NCBI GenBank assembly: GCA_011754535.1
Contig: JAAQVN010000001.1
Coordinates: 3,410,001 to 3,474,000, forward strand
Length of the DNA stretch: 64,000 nt
DNA from: Enterobacter asburiae
Lineage (GTDB): Bacteria; Pseudomonadota; Gammaproteobacteria; Enterobacterales; Enterobacteriaceae
Direction: 5' to 3'
In this document: piece after piece, positions 52,542 through 63,902 of the stretch
Numbering within the stretch: position 1 is the first letter of the stretch
Layout of the letters: each line of letters starts with the position of its first letter
Made by a program: the position numbers and the translations under genes
Notes under the pieces: model-generated
What the model saw: only the letters and a program-made list of their open reading frames with translations
Told to the model about the DNA's origin: nothing
The model's database searches: none

Positions 52542-52617
52542 GGGTCGTTAGCTCAGTTGGTAGAGCAGTTGACTTTTAATCAATTGGTCGCAGGTTCGAA
52601 TCCTGCACGACCCACCA
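52542..52617 (+). tRNA. lysV: tRNA-Lys(UUU)
   Basis: A 76-base tRNA with acceptor GGGTCGT/ACGACCC, anticodon TTT in ACTTTTAAT and encoded CCA. It starts only four bases after copy 3 of tRNA-Val, so processing must separate them. Confidence 0.97.
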
Positions 52618-52621
52618 ATGT

Positions 52622-52648
52622 AAAAAAGCGCCCTAAAGGCGCTTTTTT
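52622..52648. terminator. Terminator after the tRNA cluster and xapR
   Basis: AAAAAAGCGCC pairs with GGCGCTTTTTT around CTAAA. It can serve the tRNAs on one strand and xapR on the other. Confidence 0.88.
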
Positions 52649-52660
52649 GCTATCTGCACT

Positions 52661-53545
52661 TTACATCTTCAACGCCGCAATTAACGTCTTCACCGCAGGC
52701 GTCGCCTGCTTCTCGTCATACACTACATACAAATCTGCCGGTATACGCTCCCGTAACGGGCGGAATACCACGCCCGGCCACTGCATTTGCGCGTAGCTGT
52801 CGGCAGCAAGCGTAATCCCCATTCCCATGCTGATCATCGCCAGTACCGTTTGCGGCTCAACGGCTTCACGCACGATCATCGGCGAAAACCCGGCTTGCTG
52901 GCAAACACGATGTAAAAATGCCCAGTCAGAATGTGCTGAAGGCATCGTGACAAAATACTCATCCTGCAATTCTGTAAGCGCAACGGATGATTCGCTGACC
53001 AGGCGGTGATCTTCCGGCATCGCCACCAGAAAAGCCGCTTCACGCAACCGCAGGCTGGTAAAACCCGCGGTAGGTTCCGTTGCCATTCGCCAGATCCCGA
53101 CATCCAGCTCCCGGCGCTCAAGCAGCGCCATCTGCATTACCGGCGATTTTTCGCGAAAAACGACATCAACGTTCGGATGCTCTTTCAGGAAAGCGCGCAT
53201 CACCGTGCGCACCTCACTCCACATGGCGGTGCCGACAATCCCCAGCTCGATGCGCCCTGCTTCCCCCCGGCCAATTTGCTCGACGCGAGCCAGAGCCTGG
53301 TTTGCGCTGGCGAGCAGCCGGCGTGACTCTTCCATCAGCACTTTACCGGCATGCGTCAACGCGACGCTCCGCGAGTGGCGAATAAACAGTAACGTGCCCA
53401 GCTGACTTTCCAGCTCTTTAATGTGCAGGCTTAACGGAGGCTGGGACATGTTGAGACGGGCCGCAGCCCGTCCAAAATGTAGTTCCTCCGCCACGGCCAG
53501 AAAATAGCGCAGCAGCTTGAGATCGGTTCGATAGACGCGTTCCAT
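52661..53545 (-). CDS. xapR: LysR-type regulator XapR
   Basis: XapR activates xapAB in the presence of xanthosine. ATG 53543-53545 (MERVYRTDLKLLRYFLAVAE) gives 294 residues, as in E. coli. The winged helix-turn-helix is AEELHFGRAAARLNMSQPPL within residues 19-60, followed by the coiled linker and the periplasmic-binding-type effector domain. It lies downstream of xapB with a 67-base gap and may have its own promoter. Confidence 0.95.
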   Translation of the reverse strand: MERVYRTDLKLLRYFLAVAEELHFGRAAARLNMSQPPLSLHIKELESQLGTLLFIRHSRSVALTHAGKVLMEESRRLLASANQALARVEQIGRGEAGRIELGIVGTAMWSEVRTVMRAFLKEHPNVDVVFREKSPVMQMALLERRELDVGIWRMATEPTAGFTSLRLREAAFLVAMPEDHRLVSESSVALTELQDEYFVTMPSAHSDWAFLHRVCQQAGFSPMIVREAVEPQTVLAMISMGMGITLAADSYAQMQWPGVVFRPLRERIPADLYVVYDEKQATPAVKTLIAALKM

Positions 53546-53612
53546 CAAAACATATCCTGGCGATAACACTTATGCGCCTACCTTAAAGCCTTTCAGCGTC
53601 CGGAGGGAAAAT

Positions 53613-54869
53613 TTAGTGCGCAACTGTGCGCATCTCGCTGTTTTTACTGGCGTGGCGATAGTTAAAGCTGAAGTAAAAGACCACCGCGAGCACCAGAGCA
53701 TAGGCCGCAAACACCAGCCAGATCGTCTGCCAGTCCTTCACTCCTTCAACCGAGAAATAATCAACCGCCGCACCACTCAATACCGAACCGAAATACGCCC
53801 CGATACCGTTAACGGTCGTCATAAACAACCCTTGCGCGCTGGCGCGGATATCGGCGCTGACCTCCTGTTCAACAAACACCGAGCCGGAAATGTTGAAGAA
53901 GTCGAACGCACAGCCGTAGACAATCATTGAGAGCATGAGCAGCGCAAAGCCCGTTGCGGACGGATCGCCAAAGGCAAACAGGCCAAACCGCAGCATCCAG
54001 GCCACCATGCTCATCAGCATGACGGCCTTAATGCCAAATCGTCCGAGGAAGTACGGAATGGTCAGGATGAAGAATACCTCAGACATTTGCGAAACGGAGA
54101 GCAGAATGGACGGATATTTGACGATAAAGCTATCTGCATACGCCGGATTACGCGCAAAATCATGCAGGAAGGGGCTGCCAAACGTGTTGGTTATCTGCAG
54201 CACGGCGCCGAGCAACATGGCAAATAAAAAGAACACCGCCATCCGGGGCTGTTTAAACAGGATAAACGCATTGAGGCCCAGCTTGCTTGCCAGAGACGGA
54301 GACGTTTTCGATTTCACAACCGGAATGGCCGGCAGGGTCAGAGAATAGAGTGCCAGCAGCAGAGACGCACCAGCCGCTATATAGAGCTGCACGTTGCTTA
54401 GCTCCGCGCCCATGAGGCTTATGGCCCACATCGCCGCTATAAAGCCCACGGTGCCATACACCCGCACTCGCGGAAAATGGCTCACCGTATCCAGCCCTGC
54501 CTGTTCAAGACAGGAGTAGGAAATGGTGTTCGACAGCGCAATCGTGGGCATGAAGGCCATCGCATTCACCAGCATGACCCAGAACATCAGCCCTGGCTCA
54601 TTGACCTGCGCGGCATAGCAGAGCGCGACGGCACAGACGAGGTGGCAAATGACGTATGCGCGGTCTGCCCGCAGCCACTTGTCGGCAATAATCCCCACCA
54701 GCGAAGGCATAACGATCGCGGCAAGTCCTTTGGAGCTGTACACCATGCCCACGTCAGAGCCGGTAAAGTGTAGGGTATTAATCATGTAAGCGCCGAGGGT
54801 AACCAGCCAGCTCCCCCAGATAAAATATTGCATAAAGGACATCATCTTTAAGCGAGTCGTGATGTTCAT
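53613..54869 (-). CDS. xapB: Xanthosine permease XapB
   Basis: XapB is a nucleoside:H+ symporter (NHS family of the major facilitator superfamily), close to NupG, for xanthosine uptake. The 418-residue protein starts MNITTRLKMMSFMQYFIWGS, the typical NHS opening, and has twelve hydrophobic segments. It lies 51 bases after xapA on the same strand. Confidence 0.96.
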   Translation of the reverse strand: MNITTRLKMMSFMQYFIWGSWLVTLGAYMINTLHFTGSDVGMVYSSKGLAAIVMPSLVGIIADKWLRADRAYVICHLVCAVALCYAAQVNEPGLMFWVMLVNAMAFMPTIALSNTISYSCLEQAGLDTVSHFPRVRVYGTVGFIAAMWAISLMGAELSNVQLYIAAGASLLLALYSLTLPAIPVVKSKTSPSLASKLGLNAFILFKQPRMAVFFLFAMLLGAVLQITNTFGSPFLHDFARNPAYADSFIVKYPSILLSVSQMSEVFFILTIPYFLGRFGIKAVMLMSMVAWMLRFGLFAFGDPSATGFALLMLSMIVYGCAFDFFNISGSVFVEQEVSADIRASAQGLFMTTVNGIGAYFGSVLSGAAVDYFSVEGVKDWQTIWLVFAAYALVLAVVFYFSFNYRHASKNSEMRTVAH

Positions 54870-54920
54870 AACCCATTCCTTATCGCAGTGTGGCCCTGGC
54901 GGGCCACTTTATTGTTTTAT

Positions 54921-55745
54921 TCAGGCAATATGGCGAAGAAAACCGCAGATAAGATTGATAAAGTTCTGGCGGGAGAGCTCGGCGGCAGCAAGGGTTTGCT
55001 CATGCGAGAGTTTTACCTCTCCCAGACCTTCGGCGAGATTGGTAATAGCAGAAACGGCCACCACCTTCAGGCCGCAATGGCGTGCGGAAATCACTTCAGG
55101 CACCACGGACATCCCCACCACATCGCCGCCGATAATCTGCATCATGCGGATCTCGGCCGCCGTCTCGAAGTTCGGGCCGGGATAAGAGACAAACACTCCT
55201 TCGTGCAGCGGGAAGCCTTCTTTCGCTGCCACGGTTTGCAGAACGGCACGGTAATCCGCGTCGTAAGCATTGGCCAGAGAGAAGAAACGATCGCCAAAGC
55301 GCTCATCGTTCAGCCCCACCATCGGCGTGCCCGGCATGGTGTTGATATGGTCACTCAGGGCAACCAGACTTCCTGGCTGAACCTCCGGGCGTAGTGAGCC
55401 CGCCGCATTGGTGCTAAACAGTAGCTCGCACCCCAGCAGCTTAAAGGTGCGGATCGCATCGGTCATGACGGTCATTCCTCGGCCTTCATAGAAGTGCCCT
55501 CGCCCCTTCATGCAGACGACAGGCACCCCGGCCAGATGCCCAAGCACCAGCTCGCCGGCATGTCCGTGCACGGTGCTCACCGGGAAGCCAGGCAGCTTTT
55601 CGTAGCTCAGGGAAACGGCGTCGTCTATCTGGTCGGCGAGCGCGCCCAGGCCGGAGCCGAGAATAAACGCCACGCGAGGGGTGAAGTTTGGCTTAGCGGT
55701 GCGAATGATGTCAGCACAGTACCACGGGTTATTCGAGAGGGTCAT
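54921..55745 (-). CDS. xapA: Purine nucleoside phosphorylase II (xanthosine phosphorylase) XapA
   Basis: XapA splits xanthosine, inosine and guanosine with phosphate. The 274-residue protein has PNP family motifs: FILGSGLGALADQI (phosphate), GRGHFYEGRGM, TNAAGSLRPEVQPGSLVAL and GMSVVPEVISARH. The operon xapAB with xapR beyond is as in E. coli. In E. coli yfeN follows; here a flxA-like gene follows instead. Confidence 0.96.
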   Translation of the reverse strand: MTLSNNPWYCADIIRTAKPNFTPRVAFILGSGLGALADQIDDAVSLSYEKLPGFPVSTVHGHAGELVLGHLAGVPVVCMKGRGHFYEGRGMTVMTDAIRTFKLLGCELLFSTNAAGSLRPEVQPGSLVALSDHINTMPGTPMVGLNDERFGDRFFSLANAYDADYRAVLQTVAAKEGFPLHEGVFVSYPGPNFETAAEIRMMQIIGGDVVGMSVVPEVISARHCGLKVVAVSAITNLAEGLGEVKLSHEQTLAAAELSRQNFINLICGFLRHIA

Positions 55746-55898
55746 AGAGGCTCCTTGAGGATTAAGATCGCGATAGCAGGGATCGCATGACTTATGTCTT
55801 ATATCCGCAGCCTGCAGGTCATCTCCAATACACTTTTATCGCACCATCAATACTGATTGTGTATTAATACAACCCCCTGCCAGATATGGCAGTTTTGC

Positions 55899-55925
55899 TC
55901 AAGCTAATCCCGTCGGTGCCGATAC
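55899..55925 (+). promoter_or_regulatory. Sigma-28 (FliA) flagellar promoter of the flxA-like gene
   Basis: TCAAGCTA (55899-55906), an 11-base spacer, and GCCGATAC (55918-55925) match the class 3 flagellar promoter layout (TAAAGTTT-N11-GCCGATAA), with the -10 element nearly perfect. It begins 28 bases upstream of the flxA-like ATG. Confidence 0.85.
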
Positions 55926-55952
55926 CTCTGTTTTATAGCGCGAGGAAAAAGT

Positions 55953-56294
55953 ATGACGACCATTCAGGCTTCAACCCAACCCATTCAAACCAGCAGCGGC
56001 GGGAGCGGCGCTTCCGGCAGTAACGATATCGCGGCGCAAATCAGCCGCATTACCGACAAGATCAAAAAGCTGACACAGCAGTTAAAAGAGCTGGCAAACA
56101 GCCCCGGCAGTACGGATGAGAAGAAGAAGCAGCAGGAACTGATTCAGACCCAGATCAAAGTGCTGCAGGCGCAGCTCGCGGCGCTGCAGCGCCAGCAGGC
56201 CGAAGAAGCTCAGAAGAAGCAGGATCAAAAGCTGGGCAAAGTGGAAGGGGTGAACAACCCGTCAGACAATCATCAGATTGATATCTACATCTAA
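55953..56294 (+). CDS. FlxA-like protein
   Basis: This 113-residue protein has a Ser/Gly-rich start, then a long heptad-like coiled coil rich in Lys, Gln and Leu (about residues 27-95: [40 protein letters not shown]) and a short polar tail. This fits the FlxA-like family; E. coli flxA is a sigma-28-dependent gene. A GAGGAAAA ribosome site and a sigma-28 promoter precede it. The role is unknown, probably linked to motility. It overlaps the yfeR 3' end by four bases. Confidence 0.88.
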   Translation: MTTIQASTQPIQTSSGGSGASGSNDIAAQISRITDKIKKLTQQLKELANSPGSTDEKKKQQELIQTQIKVLQAQLAALQRQQAEEAQKKQDQKLGKVEGVNNPSDNHQIDIYI

Positions 56295-57226
56295 TCGTCT
56301 GATGCATTAAACAGTGGGTCGCGTATGCGGGCTTCGGTTAATCGTTGTGCCTGGATACGCACCACTTCCCAGATAGCCTGCGCCGCCCCCGAGAGTGAAC
56401 GATTTTTTCGCCGCACCAGCATCAGCTTTCGCTCGACAACCGGCGTTAATCGCTTGACGGCCAGTCGGCTTCCCTGCGGCAGGGGAAGCGCCAGGGCGGG
56501 CAACACGCTGATGCCAATGCCGGCTTCCACCATCGGAAACAGCGTCGCCGGGTGACCAATCTCCTGTACGATCGTTGCCTTAACGCCCTGATTCACCAGC
56601 GCGGAATCAATCAGCGGGCGGCTACCCGAGGCATAATCCTGTAAAACCAGGTTCGCGCCCGTCAGGGACTGCCAGCTGACCTCCGGCAACGTTGCCAGCG
56701 GGTCGTCGTCACGGCAGAGCAGCAAAAAGGGCTCAGAAAGTACGCTTTCGCACGCCAGATCGCTCACCTGACCGGGATCGATAACAATACCAAAATCCAC
56801 ATCTCCCTGACGGATGCTCTCCAGCACCCACTGCTGCGGCCTGTCATGCAGGACAAAATCAATGTCCGGATAGCGGTGGCTTCCCTCGGCAATACACTGC
56901 GGGATAAGATGCGCGGATATCGTCTGGCTGGCCGCAACCCGCACGGTGCCCGACAGCTGCTGCCCCAACCTCCCCACGTCTCTGAGCGTGCTGTTCAGCT
57001 CATCCAGCAGCCGTTCAAGGCGCAGGGCCAGCTGCTGCCCTGCTTCGGTTAACACCACTTCGCGCGTGGTGCGGTCAAGCAACCTAACGCCGGTCTGATT
57101 TTCCAGCTCTTTCACGCTGTGGCTGACCGCCGACTGGCTCAGGCCAATCATCTCCCCTGCCCGACTGAAGCTGCGGGCGTGGGCGACGGTGACGAAAATG
57201 CGAAGTTGACGCAGGGAATAATTCAT
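56291..57226 (-). CDS. yfeR: LysR-type regulator YfeR
   Basis: This 311-residue LysR-type protein starts [20 protein letters not shown] with the helix-turn-helix in [20 protein letters not shown]. The effector-binding domain follows from about residue 90. It is divergent from yfeH, with an 89-base gap. In Salmonella, YfeR regulates yfeH in response to osmolarity; the same pairing here suggests the same control. Confidence 0.94.
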   Translation of the reverse strand: MNYSLRQLRIFVTVAHARSFSRAGEMIGLSQSAVSHSVKELENQTGVRLLDRTTREVVLTEAGQQLALRLERLLDELNSTLRDVGRLGQQLSGTVRVAASQTISAHLIPQCIAEGSHRYPDIDFVLHDRPQQWVLESIRQGDVDFGIVIDPGQVSDLACESVLSEPFLLLCRDDDPLATLPEVSWQSLTGANLVLQDYASGSRPLIDSALVNQGVKATIVQEIGHPATLFPMVEAGIGISVLPALALPLPQGSRLAVKRLTPVVERKLMLVRRKNRSLSGAAQAIWEVVRIQAQRLTEARIRDPLFNASDD

Positions 57227-57315
57227 CTTTTTAATTCATGAATGGATGCAATAAATCAATTTTATTTCTCAAATGGAAAAAAGCACAATAGTGACATCTG
57301 TTTTCAGGAGTCATT

Positions 57316-58311
57316 ATGAAACTATTTCGTATTCTTGATCCGTTTACGCTCACTCTGGTGGTCACCGTTTTACTGGCTTCGTTCTTCCCCGCTCGCGGCG
57401 GTTTTGTGCCGTTTTTTGAGGGACTAACGACGGCCGCTATCGCGCTGCTGTTCTTTATGCACGGTGCCAAACTCTCCCGTGAAGCGATCATTGCAGGCGG
57501 CGGACACTGGCGACTGCATCTGTGGGTGATGTGCAGCACCTTCATTCTGTTCCCGATACTCGGGGTGCTGTTTGCCTGGTGGGCACCGGTCAATGTCGAT
57601 CCAGCCCTGTATACCGGGTTCCTGTATCTGTGCATTCTCCCCGCTACCGTGCAGTCTGCCATCGCCTTTACCTCGCTGGCAGGCGGCAACGTAGCGGCAG
57701 CCGTTTGTTCAGCGTCCGCCTCCAGCCTGTTAGGGATTTTCGTCTCTCCGCTGCTGGTGGGCCTGCTGATGAACATGCACGGTGCGGAAGGTAACCTGGA
57801 GCAGGTCGGCAAAATCTGTCTGCAGCTGCTGTTGCCGTTTGTGCTGGGGCATCTTTCCCGACCGTGGACCGGCGCGTTTGTGGCGAAGCATAAAAAATGG
57901 ATTTCAAAAACCGACCAGACCTCGATTCTGCTGGTGGTTTACTCCGCCTTTAGCGAAGCGGTGGTAAATGGCATCTGGCACAAGGTGGGCGCCGGCTCGC
58001 TGCTGTTTATCGTGGTGGTCAGCATCGTCCTGCTGGCGATTGTTATTGCGGTAAACGTCTTTGTGGCACGCAGGTGCGGCTTCAACAAAGCGGATGAAAT
58101 TACGATTGTGTTCTGCGGTTCGAAAAAGAGCCTGGCGAACGGTATCCCGATGGCGAACATTCTGTTCCCCACCTCGGTGATCGGAATGATGGTGCTGCCG
58201 CTGATGATTTTCCACCAGATCCAGCTGATGGTCTGTGCGGTGCTGGCGCGTCGCTACAAGCGCCAGACAGAAAAACTGGCGCAGGAGGAGACCCGCGCCG
58301 CGAAGGCTTAA
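57316..58311 (+). CDS. yfeH: Putative bile acid:sodium symporter family protein YfeH
   Basis: This 331-residue membrane protein belongs to the SBF-like (bile acid/sodium symporter) family, subgroup YfeH/PSE-like. About ten hydrophobic segments are visible; FCGSKKSLANGIPMANILF is the conserved crossing segment. The substrate is unknown. The stop overlaps the stop of convergent ypeB by two bases (TTAA at 58308-58311). Control by YfeR is likely. Confidence 0.93.
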   Translation: MKLFRILDPFTLTLVVTVLLASFFPARGGFVPFFEGLTTAAIALLFFMHGAKLSREAIIAGGGHWRLHLWVMCSTFILFPILGVLFAWWAPVNVDPALYTGFLYLCILPATVQSAIAFTSLAGGNVAAAVCSASASSLLGIFVSPLLVGLLMNMHGAEGNLEQVGKICLQLLLPFVLGHLSRPWTGAFVAKHKKWISKTDQTSILLVVYSAFSEAVVNGIWHKVGAGSLLFIVVVSIVLLAIVIAVNVFVARRCGFNKADEITIVFCGSKKSLANGIPMANILFPTSVIGMMVLPLMIFHQIQLMVCAVLARRYKRQTEKLAQEETRAAKA

Positions 58312-58523
58312 GGACGTTTCAGGGGCTGAACCAGCTGGGTCAGCCCCTCGGTTTTAATCAGTAGCGTGATAGCCATCAGCTCGCCCAGTCGCCCTACAGG
58401 AAATTCATCCTTGCGGGCAAACCACAGCAGATACTCCTCCGGCAAATCAATCAGCCTGCGGCCCTTGTATTTACCGAACGGCATCTCCGTATTGGCTATC
58501 TCAACGAGCTGCTCTTTCTCCAC
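58308..58523 (-). CDS. ypeB: DUF3820 protein YpeB
   Basis: A 71-residue protein starting with GTG (58521-58523), matching E. coli YpeB. The core TEMPFGKYKGRRLIDLPEEY is the signature of the DUF3820 (putative quorum-sensing-regulated, DnaJ-like fold) family. Its start is two bases after the ligA stop, so it is cotranscribed with ligA. The function is unknown. Confidence 0.92.
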   Translation of the reverse strand: MEKEQLVEIANTEMPFGKYKGRRLIDLPEEYLLWFARKDEFPVGRLGELMAITLLIKTEGLTQLVQPLKRP

Positions 58524-58524
58524 G

Positions 58525-60549
<2,025 letters not shown>

Positions 60550-60557
60550 TCAATGAG

Positions 60558-60582
60558 AAAAAACCCCCGACAGGCGGGGGTT
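60558..60582 (-). terminator. Rho-independent terminator of zipA
   Basis: AACCCCCG pairs with CGGGGGTT around a 5-base loop and is followed by TTTTTT on the minus strand. Confidence 0.85.
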
Positions 60583-60609
60583 GAGGAGGAGTTGACGTAA
60601 ACGCGACGA

Positions 60610-61593
60610 TTACGCGTTGGCTTCCTTAACTTCGCGGATGCGGTCCTGATACTCGCGCAGCTTCTGCGGGGTCATCATTCGACGCTGATCGTCGAGCACC
60701 ACACCACCCACTTCATCAGCAATATGCTGAGCGGACTGCAGCATCAGCTTAAAGTTTTGCAGCTCGTCGCCGTAGGACGGCACCTGCATAAAGATAGTGA
60801 CGCCCGGGGTCACGAAATCACCGGTCATTTCCGGATCGAAGGTGCCAGGGTTAACCATGTTAGCCAGGCTGAACAGCGCCGGGCCGCTTCCGTCTGGGCT
60901 CAGGTGGCGATGGAAAATGTTCATATCGCCAAACTTGAAGCCTGCCTGTTGAATACTGTTAAGCAGAACGTCACCGTTGAGATGGCTGCCGTGATGCGCG
61001 GCCACGTTCATGATGATCACCGCTTCTTTGCGCTGTGGCTTTTCGACAACCGGTTCTGGCTCGACGACCGGCTCTGGCTCAACGTGCGGAGCCGGAGCGG
61101 GCTGCGGCGCAGGCTGCACATGAACAGGCTGCTGCGGCTGTTGTACCGGCTGAGCGGGCTGCTGCTGGACGGGCTGCTGCATCGGCTGGTGTTGAACCTG
61201 TTGTGGCGCAGCGGGCTGCTGTTGCACAGGCGCTTGCGGCGCCTGACGCACAGGTTCTTCCACCGGCTGCGGCGCTGGCTGACGCGGCTGGGCAGAGGCA
61301 TACGGCGGTTGATACTGGTGCTGCGGAGCGCGGGGGGCTTCATGCTCCCCATGAGCCGCGCCGGGCGCAGTATTGACCCGATGAACACGAACTTCACCCA
61401 CGCCGTCGTCGTCGCTGCCGTCGATGTCATCTTCAGTGTCATCGTCGTCACGACTGGACTTCATGCGCTTCAGTGGGCGATCGCGAAACATCGAGGAACG
61501 CTCTTTACGGCTGGTCCAGAAACCATGTACCAGTAAAGCGATTATGGCGATCGCGCCAACAATGATTAATATCAGACGCAAATCCTGCATCAT
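60610..61593 (-). CDS. zipA: Cell division protein ZipA
   Basis: ZipA anchors FtsZ to the inner membrane. ATG 61591-61593 ([20 protein letters not shown]) gives 327 residues. An N-terminal membrane helix (about residues 6-28) is followed by a short charged region, a long Pro/Gln/Ala-rich linker (about 85-185) and the C-terminal FtsZ-binding domain ([20 protein letters not shown] to the end). The Gln-rich linker makes long shadow frames on the other strand. Confidence 0.97.
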   Translation of the reverse strand: MMQDLRLILIIVGAIAIIALLVHGFWTSRKERSSMFRDRPLKRMKSSRDDDDTEDDIDGSDDDGVGEVRVHRVNTAPGAAHGEHEAPRAPQHQYQPPYASAQPRQPAPQPVEEPVRQAPQAPVQQQPAAPQQVQHQPMQQPVQQQPAQPVQQPQQPVHVQPAPQPAPAPHVEPEPVVEPEPVVEKPQRKEAVIIMNVAAHHGSHLNGDVLLNSIQQAGFKFGDMNIFHRHLSPDGSGPALFSLANMVNPGTFDPEMTGDFVTPGVTIFMQVPSYGDELQNFKLMLQSAQHIADEVGGVVLDDQRRMMTPQKLREYQDRIREVKEANA

Positions 61594-61823
61594 TATATTC
61601 TCTGTTGTTCTAACACCTTGCCACCACGGCAAACATTTACTCACTAAGAGTATTTGCCGTTTACGTCAAGTGCAAGTGTGTGCAGAGCATTCACAGCATA
61701 AAGATGAAGTAAATCGTGCTTTTTGCTGGTTTTTCGAACATTTCCGAACTGGTCATTGGTCCGCAAGTGGATAATATAGGCGGGCAATTCCACTGGTTGT
61801 GAAAAAAGGAGTACAGCCTGGTT

Positions 61824-62585
61824 ATGGTTTCAACATCGTCTTCTCCCCCGCGCAGCGGCGTCTGGTATTTTTCACAGGGCTGGAAACTGGTTTCACTGCC
61901 GGGTATCCGACGCTTCGTCATTCTGCCGCTGCTGATCAACATTATTCTGATGGGCGGCGCGTTCTGGTGGCTGTTCACAAAGCTCGAAAGCTGGATCCCG
62001 TCGCTGATGAGCTACGTACCGGACTGGCTGCAGTGGCTGAACTATCTGCTCTGGCCAGTGGCGGTCATCTCTGTGCTGCTGGTGTTCGGCTATTTCTTCT
62101 CAACGATTGCGAACTGGATAGCCGCGCCGTTTAACGGCCTGCTGGCGGAACAGCTGGAGGCGCGGCTTACCGGCGCGACGCCGCCGGACACGGGCGTACT
62201 GGGGATCGTGAAAGATATCCCGCGCATTATGAAGCGCGAGTGGCAGAAATTTGCCTGGTACCTCCCCCGCGCGGTTGTGCTGCTTGCTCTCTACTTTGTC
62301 CCCGGCATTGGCCAGACGGTTGCGCCGGTGCTGTGGTTCCTGTTCAGCGCCTGGATGCTCGCCATCCAGTACTGCGACTATCCGTTTGATAACCACAAGG
62401 TGCCGTTTAAAGCGATGCGCACTACCCTGCGCACCCGGAAGGTCGCCAATATGCAGTTCGGCGCGCTGACCAGCCTGTTCACCATGATTCCCTTCCTTAA
62501 CCTGTTCATCATGCCGGTTGCGGTTTGCGGCGCGACGGCGATGTGGGTGGACTGCTACCGTGCTAAGCACGCGTTATGGAAATAA
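61824..62585 (+). CDS. cysZ: Sulfate transporter CysZ
   Basis: CysZ is a high-affinity, proton-dependent sulfate importer for cysteine synthesis. The 253-residue protein has long hydrophobic stretches with the conserved [20 protein letters not shown] and [14 protein letters not shown] segments. AAAAAGGAG lies upstream of ATG 61824. It diverges from zipA and precedes cysK, as in E. coli. Confidence 0.97.
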   Translation: MVSTSSSPPRSGVWYFSQGWKLVSLPGIRRFVILPLLINIILMGGAFWWLFTKLESWIPSLMSYVPDWLQWLNYLLWPVAVISVLLVFGYFFSTIANWIAAPFNGLLAEQLEARLTGATPPDTGVLGIVKDIPRIMKREWQKFAWYLPRAVVLLALYFVPGIGQTVAPVLWFLFSAWMLAIQYCDYPFDNHKVPFKAMRTTLRTRKVANMQFGALTSLFTMIPFLNLFIMPVAVCGATAMWVDCYRAKHALWK

Positions 62586-62748
62586 TGCAAAAATGTGTAA
62601 AGCAGGGGTGGCTTATGCCGCCCCTTATTCCATACTGATCCCCATTATTTCCTTGCAGTATATAGATATGCGAATTCCTTACTTCCCCCTACCTGCTTAG
62701 CAGGTATGCTGGGTCGGTATCCCAATTTCATACAGTTAAGGACAGGCC

Positions 62749-63720
62749 ATGAGTAAGATTTATGAAGACAACTCGCTGACTATCGGTCATACGCCCCTGG
62801 TTCGACTGAACCGTATCGGTAATGGACGCATTCTGGCGAAGGTCGAATCACGCAACCCGAGCTTCAGCGTAAAATGCCGTATCGGTGCAAACATGATTTG
62901 GGATGCTGAAAAACGTGGCGTGCTGAAGCCTGGCGTTGAGCTGGTGGAACCGACCAGCGGTAACACCGGTATCGCTCTGGCCTATGTTGCCGCCGCGCGT
63001 GGCTACAAGCTGACGCTGACCATGCCGGAAACCATGAGCATTGAACGTCGCAAGCTGCTCAAAGCGCTGGGCGCGAACCTGGTCCTGACCGAAGGCGCGA
63101 AGGGCATGAAGGGTGCCATTCAGAAAGCGGAAGAGATTGTGGCCAGCGATCCGGCGAAATACCTGCTGCTGCAGCAGTTCAGCAACCCGGCTAACCCGGA
63201 AATTCACGAGAAGACCACCGGCCCGGAAATCTGGGAAGATACCGACGGCCAGGTTGATGTATTTATCTCCGGCGTGGGTACCGGCGGAACGCTGACCGGC
63301 GTGTCTCGCTATATTAAAGGCACAAAGGGTAAAAAAGACCTGATCACCGTTGCCGTTGAGCCAACCGACTCACCGGTTATCACCCAGGCACTGGCGGGTG
63401 AAGAGCTCAAGCCAGGCCCGCATAAAATACAGGGCATTGGCGCAGGCTTCATTCCGGGCAACCTGGATCTGAAGCTGATCGATAAAGTCGTCACCATCAC
63501 TAACGAAGAAGCCATCTCTACCGCGCGTCGCCTGATGGATGAAGAAGGCATTCTGGCGGGTATCTCTTCCGGTGCGGCCGTTGCGGCGGCGCTCAAACTT
63601 CAGGAAGATGAAGCCTTTACCAATAAGAATATTGTGGTTATCCTTCCTTCCTCGGGTGAGCGTTACTTGAGCACCGCACTGTTTGCCGATCTGTTTACCG
63701 AAAAAGAGCTGCAACAGTAG
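62749..63720 (+). CDS. cysK: Cysteine synthase A (O-acetylserine sulfhydrylase A)
   Basis: CysK makes cysteine from O-acetylserine and sulfide. The 323-residue protein has the PLP lysine in [20 protein letters not shown] (about residue 42), the substrate loop [12 protein letters not shown] and the phosphate-binding [21 protein letters not shown] stands before ATG 62749. The 163 bases upstream must hold the CysB-activated promoter; I could not identify a CysB site with confidence. Confidence 0.98.
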   Translation: MSKIYEDNSLTIGHTPLVRLNRIGNGRILAKVESRNPSFSVKCRIGANMIWDAEKRGVLKPGVELVEPTSGNTGIALAYVAAARGYKLTLTMPETMSIERRKLLKALGANLVLTEGAKGMKGAIQKAEEIVASDPAKYLLLQQFSNPANPEIHEKTTGPEIWEDTDGQVDVFISGVGTGGTLTGVSRYIKGTKGKKDLITVAVEPTDSPVITQALAGEELKPGPHKIQGIGAGFIPGNLDLKLIDKVVTITNEEAISTARRLMDEEGILAGISSGAAVAAALKLQEDEAFTNKNIVVILPSSGERYLSTALFADLFTEKELQQ

Positions 63721-63742
63721 TGCCAGCATGTTAATAACGCGT

Positions 63743-63770
63743 AAAAAAGCACCTTTTCAGGTGCTTTTTT
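63743..63770 (+). terminator. Rho-independent terminator of cysK
   Basis: AAAAAAGCACCT pairs with AGGTGCTTTTTT around TTTC, 23 bases after the cysK stop. Confidence 0.9.
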
Positions 63771-63883
63771 GTGGCCTGCTTCAAACTTTTGCCCCTCCTG
63801 GCATTGCTTCACCCCGTAGGGTCTGGTATTTAAACCAGCAATTATTTTGATGCGTGAAATTAATCAGTGAACGAAATAGCCTT

Positions 63884-63897
63884 GCTGAATCGATTTT
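63884..63897 (+). promoter_or_regulatory. Cra (FruR) operator in the ptsH upstream region
   Basis: GCTGAATCGATTTT fits the Cra consensus RSTGAAWCSNTHHW at every position. It lies just ahead of the ptsH P0 promoter, as known in E. coli. Confidence 0.75.
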
Positions 63898-63902
63898 ATG
63901 AT

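Noticed and set aside
60724..61536. Plus-strand open frames over zipA, one Ala-rich
   Set aside because: They are produced by the repetitive Pro/Gln codons of the ZipA linker read in reverse.
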